Under the pieces are notes generated by a model. The model was not told where the DNA came from and searched no databases. It saw nothing but the letters and a program-made list of their open reading frames with translations. 64,000 bases of DNA, from contig NZ_JABSNL010000001.1 in assembly GCF_013294025.1 (NCBI RefSeq), forward strand, positions 354,095 through 418,094. The letters run 5' to 3'. This stretch comes from Flavobacterium aeripolare. Its GTDB lineage: Bacteria; Bacteroidota; Bacteroidia; Flavobacteriales; Flavobacteriaceae. Both the position numbers and the translations under genes were made by a program. The stretch's first letter is position 1. Each line of letters opens with the position of its first letter. This document shows positions 8,439 to 16,958 of this stretch, one piece after another.

Positions 8439-11400
8439 ATGTTTCAAAAATTTATAGACAGGCCGGTATTGTCAACGGTGATTTCGATCATCATCCTAAT
8501 ACTAGGAGCTATTGGATTAGTATCTCTTCCAGTATCGCAATACCCAGAAATAGCGCCGCCTACCGTAACAGTAACGGCAAATTATCAAGGAGCAAGTGCC
8601 GAGGTGGTAATGAGCTCTGTAGTAATCCCGCTAGAAGAACAAATTAATGGTGTTGAAGACATGACGTACATGACTTCGACTTCTAATAATGATGGTTCTG
8701 CTTCGATTAACATTTACTTTAAATTAGGTACAAATGCTGATTTAGCTGCAGTAAACGTTCAAAATAGAGTGTCGCGTGCCACTCCTTTATTACCGCAAGA
8801 GGTAACAAAGGCTGGGGTAACAACCTCAAAAAGACAGAGTGATAATATCTTGATTTTCTCATTATACAGTGAAAATCCAGATTATGACATGACGTTTCTT
8901 CAAAATTATGCCAACATTAATATCCTACCTAAAATTAAAAGGGTTGCTGGTGTAGGAGAAGCAGTTATTTTTGGTCAAAAAGATTACTCGATGCGTATTT
9001 GGCTTAAGCCTGATGTAATGGGTGCTTATGGATTAGTTCCTTCAGATATTACTGCATTGTTAGCAGAACAAAATATCGAAGCGGCTCCAGGATCATTAGG
9101 AGAAAACAGCAACCAATCTTTTCAATATACCTTAAAATACAAAGGGCGTTTACAAGAAACAAAGGAATTTGAAGAAATTGTAGTGCGTTCTACACCTAAC
9201 GGTGAAGTATTAAAGCTAGGTGATGTTGCAAGAATTGAGTTAGGTGCTGTAAACTATTCTAGTAATACACTGACTAACGGAAACCAATCTGTGGCGATTG
9301 CCATTGCACAAACTGCTGGTTCAAATGCACAAGAGGTTATTGATAACTCCCTTGCTGTATTAGACAAAGCAGAGGTTAACTTCCCTAAAGGAGTTAAATA
9401 CACAACCTTAATTAATGCAAATGACTTCCTTAATGAGTCGATTACAAAAGTAATTCACACCCTTATTGAAGCCTTTTTACTAGTATTTGTTGTGGTATTT
9501 ATCTTCTTGCAAGACTGGAGATCTACGTTGATTCCAGCAATATCAGTACCGGTAGCGATTTTAGGAACATTCTTTTTCTTGAGTGTCTTTGGGTTTACCA
9601 TCAACTTGTTGACGTTATTCGCCTTAGTACTAGCCGTAGGTATTGTGGTCGATGATGCAATTGTGGTAGTTGAAGCCGTCCATGCAAAAATGGAAGCCGG
9701 TGAACACGATCCTAAAAAAGCAGCTCATAGTGCGATGGGTGATATTAGTAGTGCCATTATTTCGATTACCTTAGTGATGTCAGCGGTATTTATTCCGGTT
9801 TCGTTTATTAGTGGATCGGCTGGGGTTTTCTACAAACAATTTGGTTTAACACTTGCAGTTGCTATTGTATTGTCGGCAATTAATGCCTTGACTTTGTCTC
9901 CTGCTTTGTGTGCAATTTTCTTAAAACCGCATGATAACGCTAAGAAAACGGGATTTTTAGACCGTTTCTATACTGCGTTTAATGCAGGGTTTGACACGAC
10001 AACTCAAAAATATAAAAAATCAGTTGAGTTCTTTATCAAGCGTAAATGGTTAGCCTTTGTAGGTATTGCTGTTTTTGCTGGAATATTTGTTTTACTATTA
10101 AACATTACTCCTAAAGCGTTTGTACCTGGTGAAGATACTGGAGCAATTATTTCTGATGTTTCGCTTCCTCCGGGAACGTCTCTAGAGAATACTGAAAAAG
10201 TATTGTTAGAGATCGAAAACAAAGTAAAAGACATTCCTGAGATTAAAGAAATCTTGCGTATTTCTGGTCGTAGTTTGATCAGTGGAACGGGTAGTAATTA
10301 CGGAATGGTAATTGTAAAATTGAAAACTTGGGACGAACGTAAAGATGCCAACCAAGAAATTTCGATGGTGGTAGGTGAACTGTTCAAGAGATCAGCTGCT
10401 GTGAAAAATGCCAAGGTGCTTTTCTTTGCTAGACCTACCCTAGTTGGTTTTGGTTTTGCTAATGGTTTCGAATTTCAATTACAAGATCAAAAAGGGGGTT
10501 CTATTCAAGAGTTGAGTGATGTTAACAATAAGTTCTTGGCTGCTTTAAATAGCCGTCCAGAAATTAAATATGCTGCAACTTCATTCTCTCCTAATTACCC
10601 ACAATACCGCATTGACTTAAATGTGGCTTCGATTAAAAGATCTGGATTGACTGTAACTGATGTTCTTGGAACTATGCAAGGTTATTATGGAGGTGTTTAT
10701 GCTTCTAACTTTAATAAGTTTGGCAAGCAATACCGTGTGGTTTATCAATCAGAACCAGAGTTTAGAACCAATCCTGAATCGTTGAATAAAATTCTTGTTC
10801 GAAATAAAGACGGACAAATGGCTCCTATATCGCAGTTTGTTAGCCTTGTAAAAGTGTTTGGACCGCAAGCAATTGAGCGTTTCAACTTGTTTACTTCGGT
10901 GAAAGTTACTGGTGCGCCTAATGATGGTTTTAGTACGGGAGACGCGATTAAAGCAGTTGAAGAAGTAGCTGCTCAAAGTTTACCTCTTGGTTATGGTTAT
11001 GAATTCTCAGGTTTAACGCGTGAGGAAATTAGTGCCGGTGGTCAAACCTTATATATTTTCATGCTTTGTTTAGTGTTTGTGTATTTCTTACTTGCTGCAC
11101 AATATGAAAGTTATATGTTGCCGTTTGCAGTATTGATTTCGTTGCCTGTTGGTCTTGCTGGTGCCTATATCTTTGCTTACTTTTTTAATGTAAGTAATAA
11201 TATCTACCTCCAGATTACACTGATTATGTTGATTGGATTGCTGGCTAAGAATGCCATTTTAATAGTCGAATTCTCCGTTGATGCAAGAAAAAAAGGAATG
11301 TCTGTTGCACAAGCTGCCGTTCAAGGTGCTGTTTCTAGATTACGTCCTATTTTGATGACTTCATTTGCCTTCATCTTTGGATTATTACCATTAATGTTAG

Positions 11401-11606
11401 CACAAGGTGCTGGAGCAGTTGGGAATAAAGCGATTGGAACAGGTGCTATTGGAGGAATGTTGATAGGAACATTACTTGGAGTATTTGTTATTCCAGTATT
11501 GTTCATCGTTTTTCAAAACTTGCAAGAACGCATTAGCTCTAAGCCTATTCCTGTAACAAATCACGATGCAGATGTACCACTTTTAGATGAAAAAAATGAA
11601 AAATAA
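8439..11606 (+). CDS. RND efflux inner-membrane transporter (HAE1/AcrB family), system 1
   Basis: 1055 residues, the usual length for AcrB-type proton/drug antiporters. It opens MFQKFIDRPVLSTVISIIIL (TM1). Two large periplasmic loops separate the TM bundles. TM4 carries GIVVDDAIVVVE, the paired Asp used in proton relay, and the second bundle has GLLAKNAILIVEF with the matching Lys. It follows the adaptor gene and overlaps the outer-membrane factor gene by 20 bp, forming a full three-gene pump. HAE1 membership is by overall pattern; the exported compounds are unknown. Confidence 0.96.
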   Translation: MFQKFIDRPVLSTVISIIILILGAIGLVSLPVSQYPEIAPPTVTVTANYQGASAEVVMSSVVIPLEEQINGVEDMTYMTSTSNNDGSASINIYFKLGTNADLAAVNVQNRVSRATPLLPQEVTKAGVTTSKRQSDNILIFSLYSENPDYDMTFLQNYANINILPKIKRVAGVGEAVIFGQKDYSMRIWLKPDVMGAYGLVPSDITALLAEQNIEAAPGSLGENSNQSFQYTLKYKGRLQETKEFEEIVVRSTPNGEVLKLGDVARIELGAVNYSSNTLTNGNQSVAIAIAQTAGSNAQEVIDNSLAVLDKAEVNFPKGVKYTTLINANDFLNESITKVIHTLIEAFLLVFVVVFIFLQDWRSTLIPAISVPVAILGTFFFLSVFGFTINLLTLFALVLAVGIVVDDAIVVVEAVHAKMEAGEHDPKKAAHSAMGDISSAIISITLVMSAVFIPVSFISGSAGVFYKQFGLTLAVAIVLSAINALTLSPALCAIFLKPHDNAKKTGFLDRFYTAFNAGFDTTTQKYKKSVEFFIKRKWLAFVGIAVFAGIFVLLLNITPKAFVPGEDTGAIISDVSLPPGTSLENTEKVLLEIENKVKDIPEIKEILRISGRSLISGTGSNYGMVIVKLKTWDERKDANQEISMVVGELFKRSAAVKNAKVLFFARPTLVGFGFANGFEFQLQDQKGGSIQELSDVNNKFLAALNSRPEIKYAATSFSPNYPQYRIDLNVASIKRSGLTVTDVLGTMQGYYGGVYASNFNKFGKQYRVVYQSEPEFRTNPESLNKILVRNKDGQMAPISQFVSLVKVFGPQAIERFNLFTSVKVTGAPNDGFSTGDAIKAVEEVAAQSLPLGYGYEFSGLTREEISAGGQTLYIFMLCLVFVYFLLAAQYESYMLPFAVLISLPVGLAGAYIFAYFFNVSNNIYLQITLIMLIGLLAKNAILIVEFSVDARKKGMSVAQAAVQGAVSRLRPILMTSFAFIFGLLPLMLAQGAGAVGNKAIGTGAIGGMLIGTLLGVFVIPVLFIVFQNLQERISSKPIPVTNHDADVPLLDEKNEK

Positions 11607-12996
11607 AATATATAGAATCGCACTCTTAGGAGTTACCGCAACATTACTGCAGTCCTGCTTTGTTGCTAAAGATTACCAGCGCCCCGAGCTAAAAACAGAA
11701 AACTTATACCGCAGTGAAGTAGCGTCATCAGACTCTACTTCACTAGCAAATATCTCATGGGAGAAAATGTTTACTGATCCTTTATTGCAAGGTTATATTG
11801 CAAAAGGATTACAAAACAATCTTGACGTGCGTATTGCTATGCAAAATATTGCTGCAGCTCAGGCAACGATGAAGCAAGGTGAGGCGGGCTACTTCCCTAC
11901 ACTATCTGCTTCTAGTGACTGGACGCACAACAAAATTTCTAAAAATAGTCAATCGGGTACTTTTTTACAAAATCTAGATGTAGATCAGTATCAAATATAT
12001 GGTTCGCTTTCTTGGGAGGCTGATATCTGGGGGAAAATTAGAAGTAATAAGCGTGCTACAAATGCATCGTTTTTTCAATCTACCGCAGTAAAACAAGCCA
12101 TTCAAACACAATTAATCGCGAATATCGCTTCAACTTATTTCCAACTTTTATCTGTCGATGCACAGATAAAAGTGGCTGAGGAGAGTTTGATCAATCGTAA
12201 CGAAAGTGTAGAAACCATTCTAGCGCTTAAAAAAGCTGGAAATGTTACTGAAGTTGGTGTAAAACAAACTGAAGCGCAAAAATATGCTACAGAATTAATC
12301 ATCGCCGATTTAAAGAATAATACTATTATTCTCGAAAACATGATGAGTGCATTACTAGGGGAGCCATCAGGAAAGATTGAACGTGCCACATTTGATGCGC
12401 AAAATCCTTTACCTGAAATCACGCTTGGGGTACCTGCGAGCTTATTGCGCAACCGTCCTGACGTTATCGCTGCTGAATACAATTTAATCAGCAACTTTGA
12501 AATGACAAACGTAGCAAAAAGTGGATTTTATCCTAGCTTAAAAATTACAGCTTCAGGTGGTTTACAAAGTATTCAATTGAAAGAGTGGTTTAGTGCCAAC
12601 TCTATTTTTGCTAACGTGATCACAGGTTTAACGCAACCTATCTTTAATCAACGTCAAGTGAAAACAAGATACGAAGTAGCTAAAGCGAATCAAGAAAAAG
12701 CGTATTTACAATTTGAGCAATCTTTGCTTACCGCTGGAAAAGAAGTATCAGATGCTTTAGCACAATACAATAACGAAACCTATAAATTTTCAATTCGTCA
12801 AAAACAGGCAGACGCTTTAACAAAAGCCGCTTCGTTTTCAGATGAATTATTGACTTACGGTTTAGCAAATTATTTAGAGGTATTGACTTCTAAAAACGAC
12901 GCTTTGAACGCCAAATTAAGTTTGGTTGACAACAAGTTCCAACAATATAAAGCAGTCATACAATTGTACAGAGCCCTTGGTGGTGGATGGCAGTAG
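11587..12996 (+). CDS. outer-membrane efflux lipoprotein (NodT/OprM family), system 1
   Basis: 469 residues. The signal peptide ends with lipobox LLQSCF (Cys about 24), so it is a lipidated TolC-like channel. The two repeats of the outer-membrane efflux domain are visible, including NISWEKMFTDPLLQGYIAKG and the conserved LLRNRPDVIAAEYNL. It ends YRALGGGWQ, a common NodT-family ending. The start overlaps the pump gene by 20 bp; a second ATG at 11596 is also possible. A strong terminator follows at 13041. It completes the tripartite pump. Confidence 0.95.
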   Translation: MKKMKNKIYRIALLGVTATLLQSCFVAKDYQRPELKTENLYRSEVASSDSTSLANISWEKMFTDPLLQGYIAKGLQNNLDVRIAMQNIAAAQATMKQGEAGYFPTLSASSDWTHNKISKNSQSGTFLQNLDVDQYQIYGSLSWEADIWGKIRSNKRATNASFFQSTAVKQAIQTQLIANIASTYFQLLSVDAQIKVAEESLINRNESVETILALKKAGNVTEVGVKQTEAQKYATELIIADLKNNTIILENMMSALLGEPSGKIERATFDAQNPLPEITLGVPASLLRNRPDVIAAEYNLISNFEMTNVAKSGFYPSLKITASGGLQSIQLKEWFSANSIFANVITGLTQPIFNQRQVKTRYEVAKANQEKAYLQFEQSLLTAGKEVSDALAQYNNETYKFSIRQKQADALTKAASFSDELLTYGLANYLEVLTSKNDALNAKLSLVDNKFQQYKAVIQLYRALGGGWQ

Positions 12997-13320
12997 ACGT
13001 TAATTCTGTACCGGAATTATTTAGGTAATTTTAATTTTGAAAAGCCCTTAAACAGAATTTGTTTAAGGGCTTTTTTTGTGGGTTTGTGGAATTGTAATGA
13101 TAGAAATTTTAACTCTTAGTGTATCCAAAAGTGGTTATTAATTGTCTAAAATTCTTTTCTCTATCCTTCCAATACAAATATTAGAAAGGTTGTAGCACAA
13201 GCAGATATTAGAATATAAGACGCTAGTTCTTTCCTCTATGCATGTATTTTTTCCTTTATAACCATCTTTAAATTTAGCTTACAATCTAAATGTGTTGTAA
13301 AGGCTGTAGTGCGTTAGCTT
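12997..13320. other. gene-free stretch between RND system 1 and the accessory island
   Basis: 324 bp with no supported gene. It contains the terminator at 13041-13078. Its right end (about 13271-13318) holds inverted motifs that resemble the linkers of the adjacent island, such as TTACAA/TTGTAA and ATTGTAAGCTAAATTT on the minus strand. Confidence 0.6.
13041..13078 (+). terminator. rho-independent terminator of RND operon 1
   Basis: Perfect 13-bp stem AAAGCCCTTAAAC / GTTTAAGGGCTTT with a 7-nt loop, followed by a run of T. It lies 44 bp after the outer-membrane factor stop codon. Confidence 0.9.
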
Positions 13321-13848
13321 TTATTGGAATTCAAATTGGTCGGTTAATCTAGTTTTACGTTGGTAAACATCATAAATTTTAGCTGTAACCAAAGATGAAA
13401 ATAATAATAAAGCAATTATCAGTTGATAGGAATACAATGAATTAATAAATTTACCCGATAATTTTATTATAGATATCAACAAGATGTAAGTTACAAAAAT
13501 CACCATAAAACTTAACCAAGCTAAAATGCATTTCTTATTTAATTTTGAATATCCGTAAGTCAATAAAATCAAGCCCAGTGAAATAATAGCAAAAGAAATT
13601 TTTATCACAAAAAAGTATGCAAATAACGGTGCTATTGAAATTATTGACAATATTATTAAAGTAAAAACATATGAGAATCCGTTCTTTACTGTTTTGTCAT
13701 CTTCTTTTAAGTAATGATTATATATTTCGTTTTTAATTTCACTTTCAGTGTATCCATTTTTCAATAAATATTCTACCGTTTCCTTTTGAGTATAATATTG
13801 ATTATATTTTTTTTCAATATCTGATTTTAATTCGTTTTCATTTTCCAT
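13321..13848 (-). CDS. hypothetical four-helix membrane protein
   Basis: 175 residues from the ATG at 13848; the longer frame to 13878 would need a TTG. No family recognised. The first 55 residues are soluble and charged, with a segment YTQKETVEYLLKNGYTESEI that looks like a short helical domain. Four hydrophobic segments follow at roughly 59-80, 82-100, 108-130 and 141-158, then a charged tail RKTRLTDQFEFQ. There is no signal peptide, so the N-terminus is probably cytoplasmic. It is the last gene of the minus-strand island and is bordered by linker sequences on both sides, which suggests horizontal acquisition. Function unknown. Confidence 0.65.
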   Translation of the reverse strand: MENENELKSDIEKKYNQYYTQKETVEYLLKNGYTESEIKNEIYNHYLKEDDKTVKNGFSYVFTLIILSIISIAPLFAYFFVIKISFAIISLGLILLTYGYSKLNKKCILAWLSFMVIFVTYILLISIIKLSGKFINSLYSYQLIIALLLFSSLVTAKIYDVYQRKTRLTDQFEFQ

Positions 13849-13878
13849 ATACGGTTTTGATGTTTTTGGTTTAAACAA

Positions 13879-14023
13879 TTATATAATTAAGTCAGCTTAA
13901 TTTTCAGTGTCTCCATTAAACTGACTCACAAAGTTTCACGGCTTCAAGAATTGGCGAACTTCGTGACCGAATATTTTCCGCTTATTTTACCATTTTTGGA
14001 AACCGCAGTAATAAGAGGTTTTC
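13879..14023. other. linker between accessory genes (cassette-junction-like)
   Basis: 145 bp between the DUF6624 pseudogene and the four-helix protein. On the minus strand it carries CTTTGTGAGTCAGTTT (13918-13933), similar to the TTGTGAGCAATTTT motif at 17921, and a G/C-richer core with short inverted repeats such as TTCACG/CGTGA. A possible 60-codon plus-strand frame at 13951 has no family features and crosses this linker. Confidence 0.4.
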
Positions 14024-14695
14024 TCACATTAAATCTAAATCATCTATGGCATACACTTTATAATCTATTCCGAAATGTTTTGCGTATTTCTTTATTGTTT
14101 CATCAAAACCTGCTTTTCTTCTTAGTTTATTGACTTTTTCAGGGTTTTCAATGGGCCAAATTATCATTATTTTTTCTTTTGTTTTACTTAAAACAACTTC
14201 CCTTCATTGGCTACCATATTTTTGAAGTTTATTTTCTTCCATTAAAACTCTATCTAAGGTCAAAGCATATAAAGTGAACCGAATTTCATTCTTATCTGCT
14301 GTGCTTTTCAAAAGATTTAAGTATTTCTTACGTGTTTCAAAAGTTGCATGTTGAATGACTTCCCACGCAACATCGCTTTCTGTTTCTCCAACCAAAGATT
14401 TTCCTGGATAACCATATTTTTGAATAATTTTCTCAATTTTTAAAAGATTAATTGAATCATTTTTCATCATACTTTTCACAAGAATTTCTTTCAATCCAAT
14501 ATCATCAACTTTAAATAATTTTTTAAGTGAATCACTCTTTGACTCATAATCATCTTTAAAAAAATAAAGCCTTCTAAATATTTGGTCGTCTTTATTAATC
14601 ATGTTCAATTCATTTTTTAATTCTTCATTAACTTTTATCTAAGCCGATATTAAACTTGAAATGATTACTAAAATTGCTGATAAAATTATTTTCAT
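14024..14695 (-). pseudogene. DUF6624 family secreted protein, broken by two in-frame stops
   Basis: One continuous reading frame from ATG at 14695 to TGA at 14024-14026 is interrupted twice. Codons 1-18 read MKIILSAILVIISSLISA, a signal peptide. Codon 19 is TAG (14639-14641), exactly where a Gln after a signal-peptide Ala is common. Then comes IKVNEELKNELNMINKDDQ and the DUF6624 core: KIIQKYGYPGKSLVGE, WEVIQHATFETRKKYL, LDRVLMEENKLQKYGSQ. A TGA (14204-14206) follows, and beyond it the frame continues with IIWPIENPEKVNKLRRKAG and FGIDYKVYAIDDLDLM, the expected C-terminal part of the family. Both stops could arise by single C-to-T changes (CAG to TAG, CGA to TGA). The family is of unknown function. 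The continuous frame and homologous segments make a decayed gene much more likely than separate small genes. Confidence 0.75.
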
Positions 14696-14891
14696 TTTTT
14701 GTATTAAGTTATTTACTTCGTATTTTTTTTACCATGTTGTATTATAATTCTTGACTTAATTATTTAGCGGAATTCCAAGAGGATATTTTCAGTTTTTTAC
14801 TAACGTTCAAAAGAAAATCTATGCTTAATTTAGTACTAAATTCGCAATAGTAACAAACGGATGTTATAAGCTCTTCTATTTGGATAATTAT
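14696..14891. other. linker between accessory genes (cassette-junction-like)
   Basis: 196 bp without a gene. The minus strand shows GCTTATAACATCCGTTTG at 14854-14871, shortly after the stop of the truncated gene upstream. It closely matches GCTCACAACAGCCGTTTTG at 16504-16522, after another accessory gene. The rest is AT-rich with short inverted repeats such as TTTAGTACTAAA. Confidence 0.45.
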
Positions 14892-15178
14892 TTAAAAATC
14901 AAGCTCATCAAAATCTTTTATATTAGAAAGTCTTATCAGTTGTTTACTATTTATTCGCTCCCAAGTTTCTTTAAAATTATCAGTCGTATAGTTATCTCCG
15001 TCCACATCTTTATTTAGATTGTCTCTTGTTAGTTTCTTTCTTGTCAAAAAATTTATACTTACCTCATATTGTGGTACTGGACCTCTACTTGAATAGGAAT
15101 TATAGCCAATAAGCTCCATATCTCCATTTTGATACCTAAAGGTATAGCTCCAACTACCGTATCTTCCATGTCCATAAC
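14892..15178 (-). pseudogene. 3' remnant of a hypothetical secreted/lipoprotein gene
   Basis: An open frame without its own 5' end. A start at 15119 would give 75 residues (MELIGYNSYSSRGPVPQYEV onward), but the protein-like sequence continues upstream in the same frame: LYISYGHGRYGSWSYTFR, then YQNGDMELIGYNS. It runs back to the stop codon of the RES gene, where similarity can no longer continue. The pattern (SYG..G.WSYTFRYQN...LIGY...EVSINFLT.K) fits the C-terminal half of Bacteroidota hypothetical lipoproteins, recalled only by pattern. The N-terminal half with its signal peptide is missing and was not found elsewhere in the window. Most likely a recombination or insertion joined the RES gene directly to this remnant. 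Confidence 0.6.
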
Positions 15179-16324
15179 TTATATATAGTTTTTTATTTTT
15201 TCTACACTTAATTCTATTAATTCAAGATGTTCCATACATTCTTCATTATTCCAAAATATTACTGACGATGATTCCAATTTGTTTTTTGAAGAAGGATAAA
15301 CAATTCCTTCTATAATGTTTTGTCTGTTCTTATTAAATGGATACCTAAAGTATTCTGTAACTACTTGAGTTGGGACATATTCAATATGTTCTTTGCCATC
15401 TTTTTTTATTTCATGTGTAAAATCTCTAACTAAATCATAAAGGAAACGGATTAAATAATGTGTTTTCACTTTCTTAAAATCAAAAATACTTGGAATATTA
15501 GGAAGTCTATTAAAGTCAATAACATAGATTTCCTTTTTTAGTTTAAATTTTGAAATTGTGATAGAGTCTTTTTTCTTATCTTCTCTACTTATAGTTTCTA
15601 AAAAAGCTGTGGTTGGGTCGAAAGCAGAATATAACATAGAAATTCCTGATGGACTAAACCTATTTGGATAAATTGCATATTTTTCAGGTGGTGCAACTAA
15701 TTTTTCTTTTTCAATAACGACTTTGCTCGAATGATGTTGTCTACATCGATAAATAATTGTACCTTTTTCTATCTTTTTTATAAGATTAAGTGATTTAGTT
15801 ATTTGACCGACCTCCTTTAAAATAGTAAATGCTTTTTGACTTTTCTTTGAAGATTGATTTTGTTGAAATAAATATCTTGATTTGTGTTTTATTAAGTCTT
15901 TGAAAAAGCTCCATTGGTACATTAATTCGTCTCGTTCAGTCTCATAATACATATCAGGTTCAGACCAAGCAATATCATCAATTGAATTTACAATATCCTC
16001 TGTTAATTCAAATGGGTCAGTTTCCAAGCCAATTTGCTCTTGAATTAACTCATTAGGATCGAAAGTATTTCCCAAATATCCACCTTCACGTCCGTTGTAG
16101 CTCATAAAATTTCCTGCATCTTCATAGAAATTTGAAATTCCTAGCATCATAAATTCTAATAAACTCTCAAGACTTACTACTTTCAATTTTTTATCGCAAT
16201 AATCGCAATATCCAATATTATAATTTTTCTTTATAAAACTTTTGATTGCGCTATCATCAATATGCTTTATACACAGATTTTTATCTGGAATATTACTAAT
16301 GTTTCGAGCGTTCAGTTCAATCAT
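15179..16324 (-). CDS. RES domain protein with HEPN/RES-associated N-terminal domain
   Basis: 381 residues from the ATG at 16324; the longer frame to 16345 needs a TTG. The N-terminal 150 residues contain a small metal-knuckle (Cys about 18, then CDYC at about 40-43) and a helical region resembling the HEPN_RES_NTD1 domain. The C-terminal half is a RES domain: GTIIYRCRQ (Arg about 193), NRFSPSGISMLYSAFDPTTA (about 221-240), and FLETIS with the conserved Glu. RES domains of toxins such as MbcT degrade NAD+; the activity of this longer form is unknown to me. There is no Xre/antitoxin partner next to it. It sits in the island as a single gene framed by linkers. A defence or stress role is an inference. 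Confidence 0.75.
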   Translation of the reverse strand: MIELNARNISNIPDKNLCIKHIDDSAIKSFIKKNYNIGYCDYCDKKLKVVSLESLLEFMMLGISNFYEDAGNFMSYNGREGGYLGNTFDPNELIQEQIGLETDPFELTEDIVNSIDDIAWSEPDMYYETERDELMYQWSFFKDLIKHKSRYLFQQNQSSKKSQKAFTILKEVGQITKSLNLIKKIEKGTIIYRCRQHHSSKVVIEKEKLVAPPEKYAIYPNRFSPSGISMLYSAFDPTTAFLETISREDKKKDSITISKFKLKKEIYVIDFNRLPNIPSIFDFKKVKTHYLIRFLYDLVRDFTHEIKKDGKEHIEYVPTQVVTEYFRYPFNKNRQNIIEGIVYPSSKNKLESSSVIFWNNEECMEHLELIELSVEKIKNYI

Positions 16325-16345
16325 TCTTTGTTTGTTTTGTCCCAA

Positions 16346-16531
16346 TAAAATTTGTTAGATTTTTTCATCTCATTCTCGATTCTGTGGTAAAATTACGCAC
16401 AATGTAAAGTCATTTTGAGATGGCTGGAAGTTCGTAACCGGTGAATTTTCGGCTTGACGAAGACTTGATGCGAAACGCTAATTCCACTAAATTCCAGCTA
16501 TATCAAAACGGCTGTTGTGAGCAGTTTTTTT
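16346..16531. other. linker between accessory genes (cassette-junction-like palindrome)
   Basis: The clearest linker. The outer arms are AAAATTACGCACAAT (16389-16403) and TTGTGAGCAGTTTT (about 16516-16529), an imperfect inverted repeat. The inner arms are a perfect GCTGGAA/TTCCAGC pair. Minus strand after the stop of the 4-helix protein reads GCTCACAACAGCCGTTTTG (16504-16522). This outer/inner arm layout resembles integron attC sites, but the canonical core was not found. Confidence 0.45.
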
Positions 16532-16957
16532 TTACTCTGTTGACATAATTTTTAAAAACGTTTTCATAAAGTTTAATGATATTAAAAACGATAAAATATT
16601 TAGGAAAAATATAGGATAAATAAGTGCTTGATGATTCTTAAAAATGTCCTCAAAAAGAAATGTAAATATTGAAAAGATAACAGCTATAAAACCTGAATAA
16701 ATTGATTTTTTTAGGGATGAATTTAGCGATTTCATTCCGCCAGATTTACGAATAAATTCCATTTTTTCATTTCTTATAGAATGTAACAAAGTTGAAATGG
16801 TTAGTAAAAAACCGATAATAATACTAAATGTTGTTATAAAAAGCTCAAGGAATTTTGAGTAATTTAATTTATGACAATAATGAATTGATACATAGTAAAT
16901 TATAAAGGTTACTAGCATTGAAAGAATAATATTCAATATATTTTCAGATTTCGTCAT
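16532..16957 (-). CDS. small multi-pass membrane protein of a two-gene module
   Basis: 141 residues, no recognised family. There is no cleaved signal peptide. Four hydrophobic segments lie at about residues 8-26, 37-60, 87-107 and 112-133. Between the second and third is a charged cytoplasmic-type loop (HSIRNEKMEFIRKSGGMKSL). The start is one base after the stop of the upstream gene, so the two are translationally coupled. A soluble protein plus a small multi-TM protein is a recurrent layout of abortive-infection defence systems in which the membrane protein is the effector. This is inferred from arrangement only; function is unknown. Confidence 0.65.
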   Translation of the reverse strand: MTKSENILNIILSMLVTFIIYYVSIHYCHKLNYSKFLELFITTFSIIIGFLLTISTLLHSIRNEKMEFIRKSGGMKSLNSSLKKSIYSGFIAVIFSIFTFLFEDIFKNHQALIYPIFFLNILSFLISLNFMKTFLKIMSTE

Positions 16958-16958
16958 T

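Noticed and set aside
13951-14133. 60-codon plus-strand reading frame
   Set aside because: It overlaps the linker and the C-terminal part of the DUF6624 pseudogene on the other strand, and shows no family features.
14204-14206. TGA read as Trp or selenocysteine in the DUF6624 gene
   Set aside because: A second stop (TAG at 14639) interrupts the same frame, and no SECIS-like hairpin was seen after the TGA; decay is simpler.
16389-16529. True integron attC site
   Set aside because: The canonical RYYYAAC/GTTRRRY cores were not found and no integrase is present; kept only as a cassette-like junction hypothesis.
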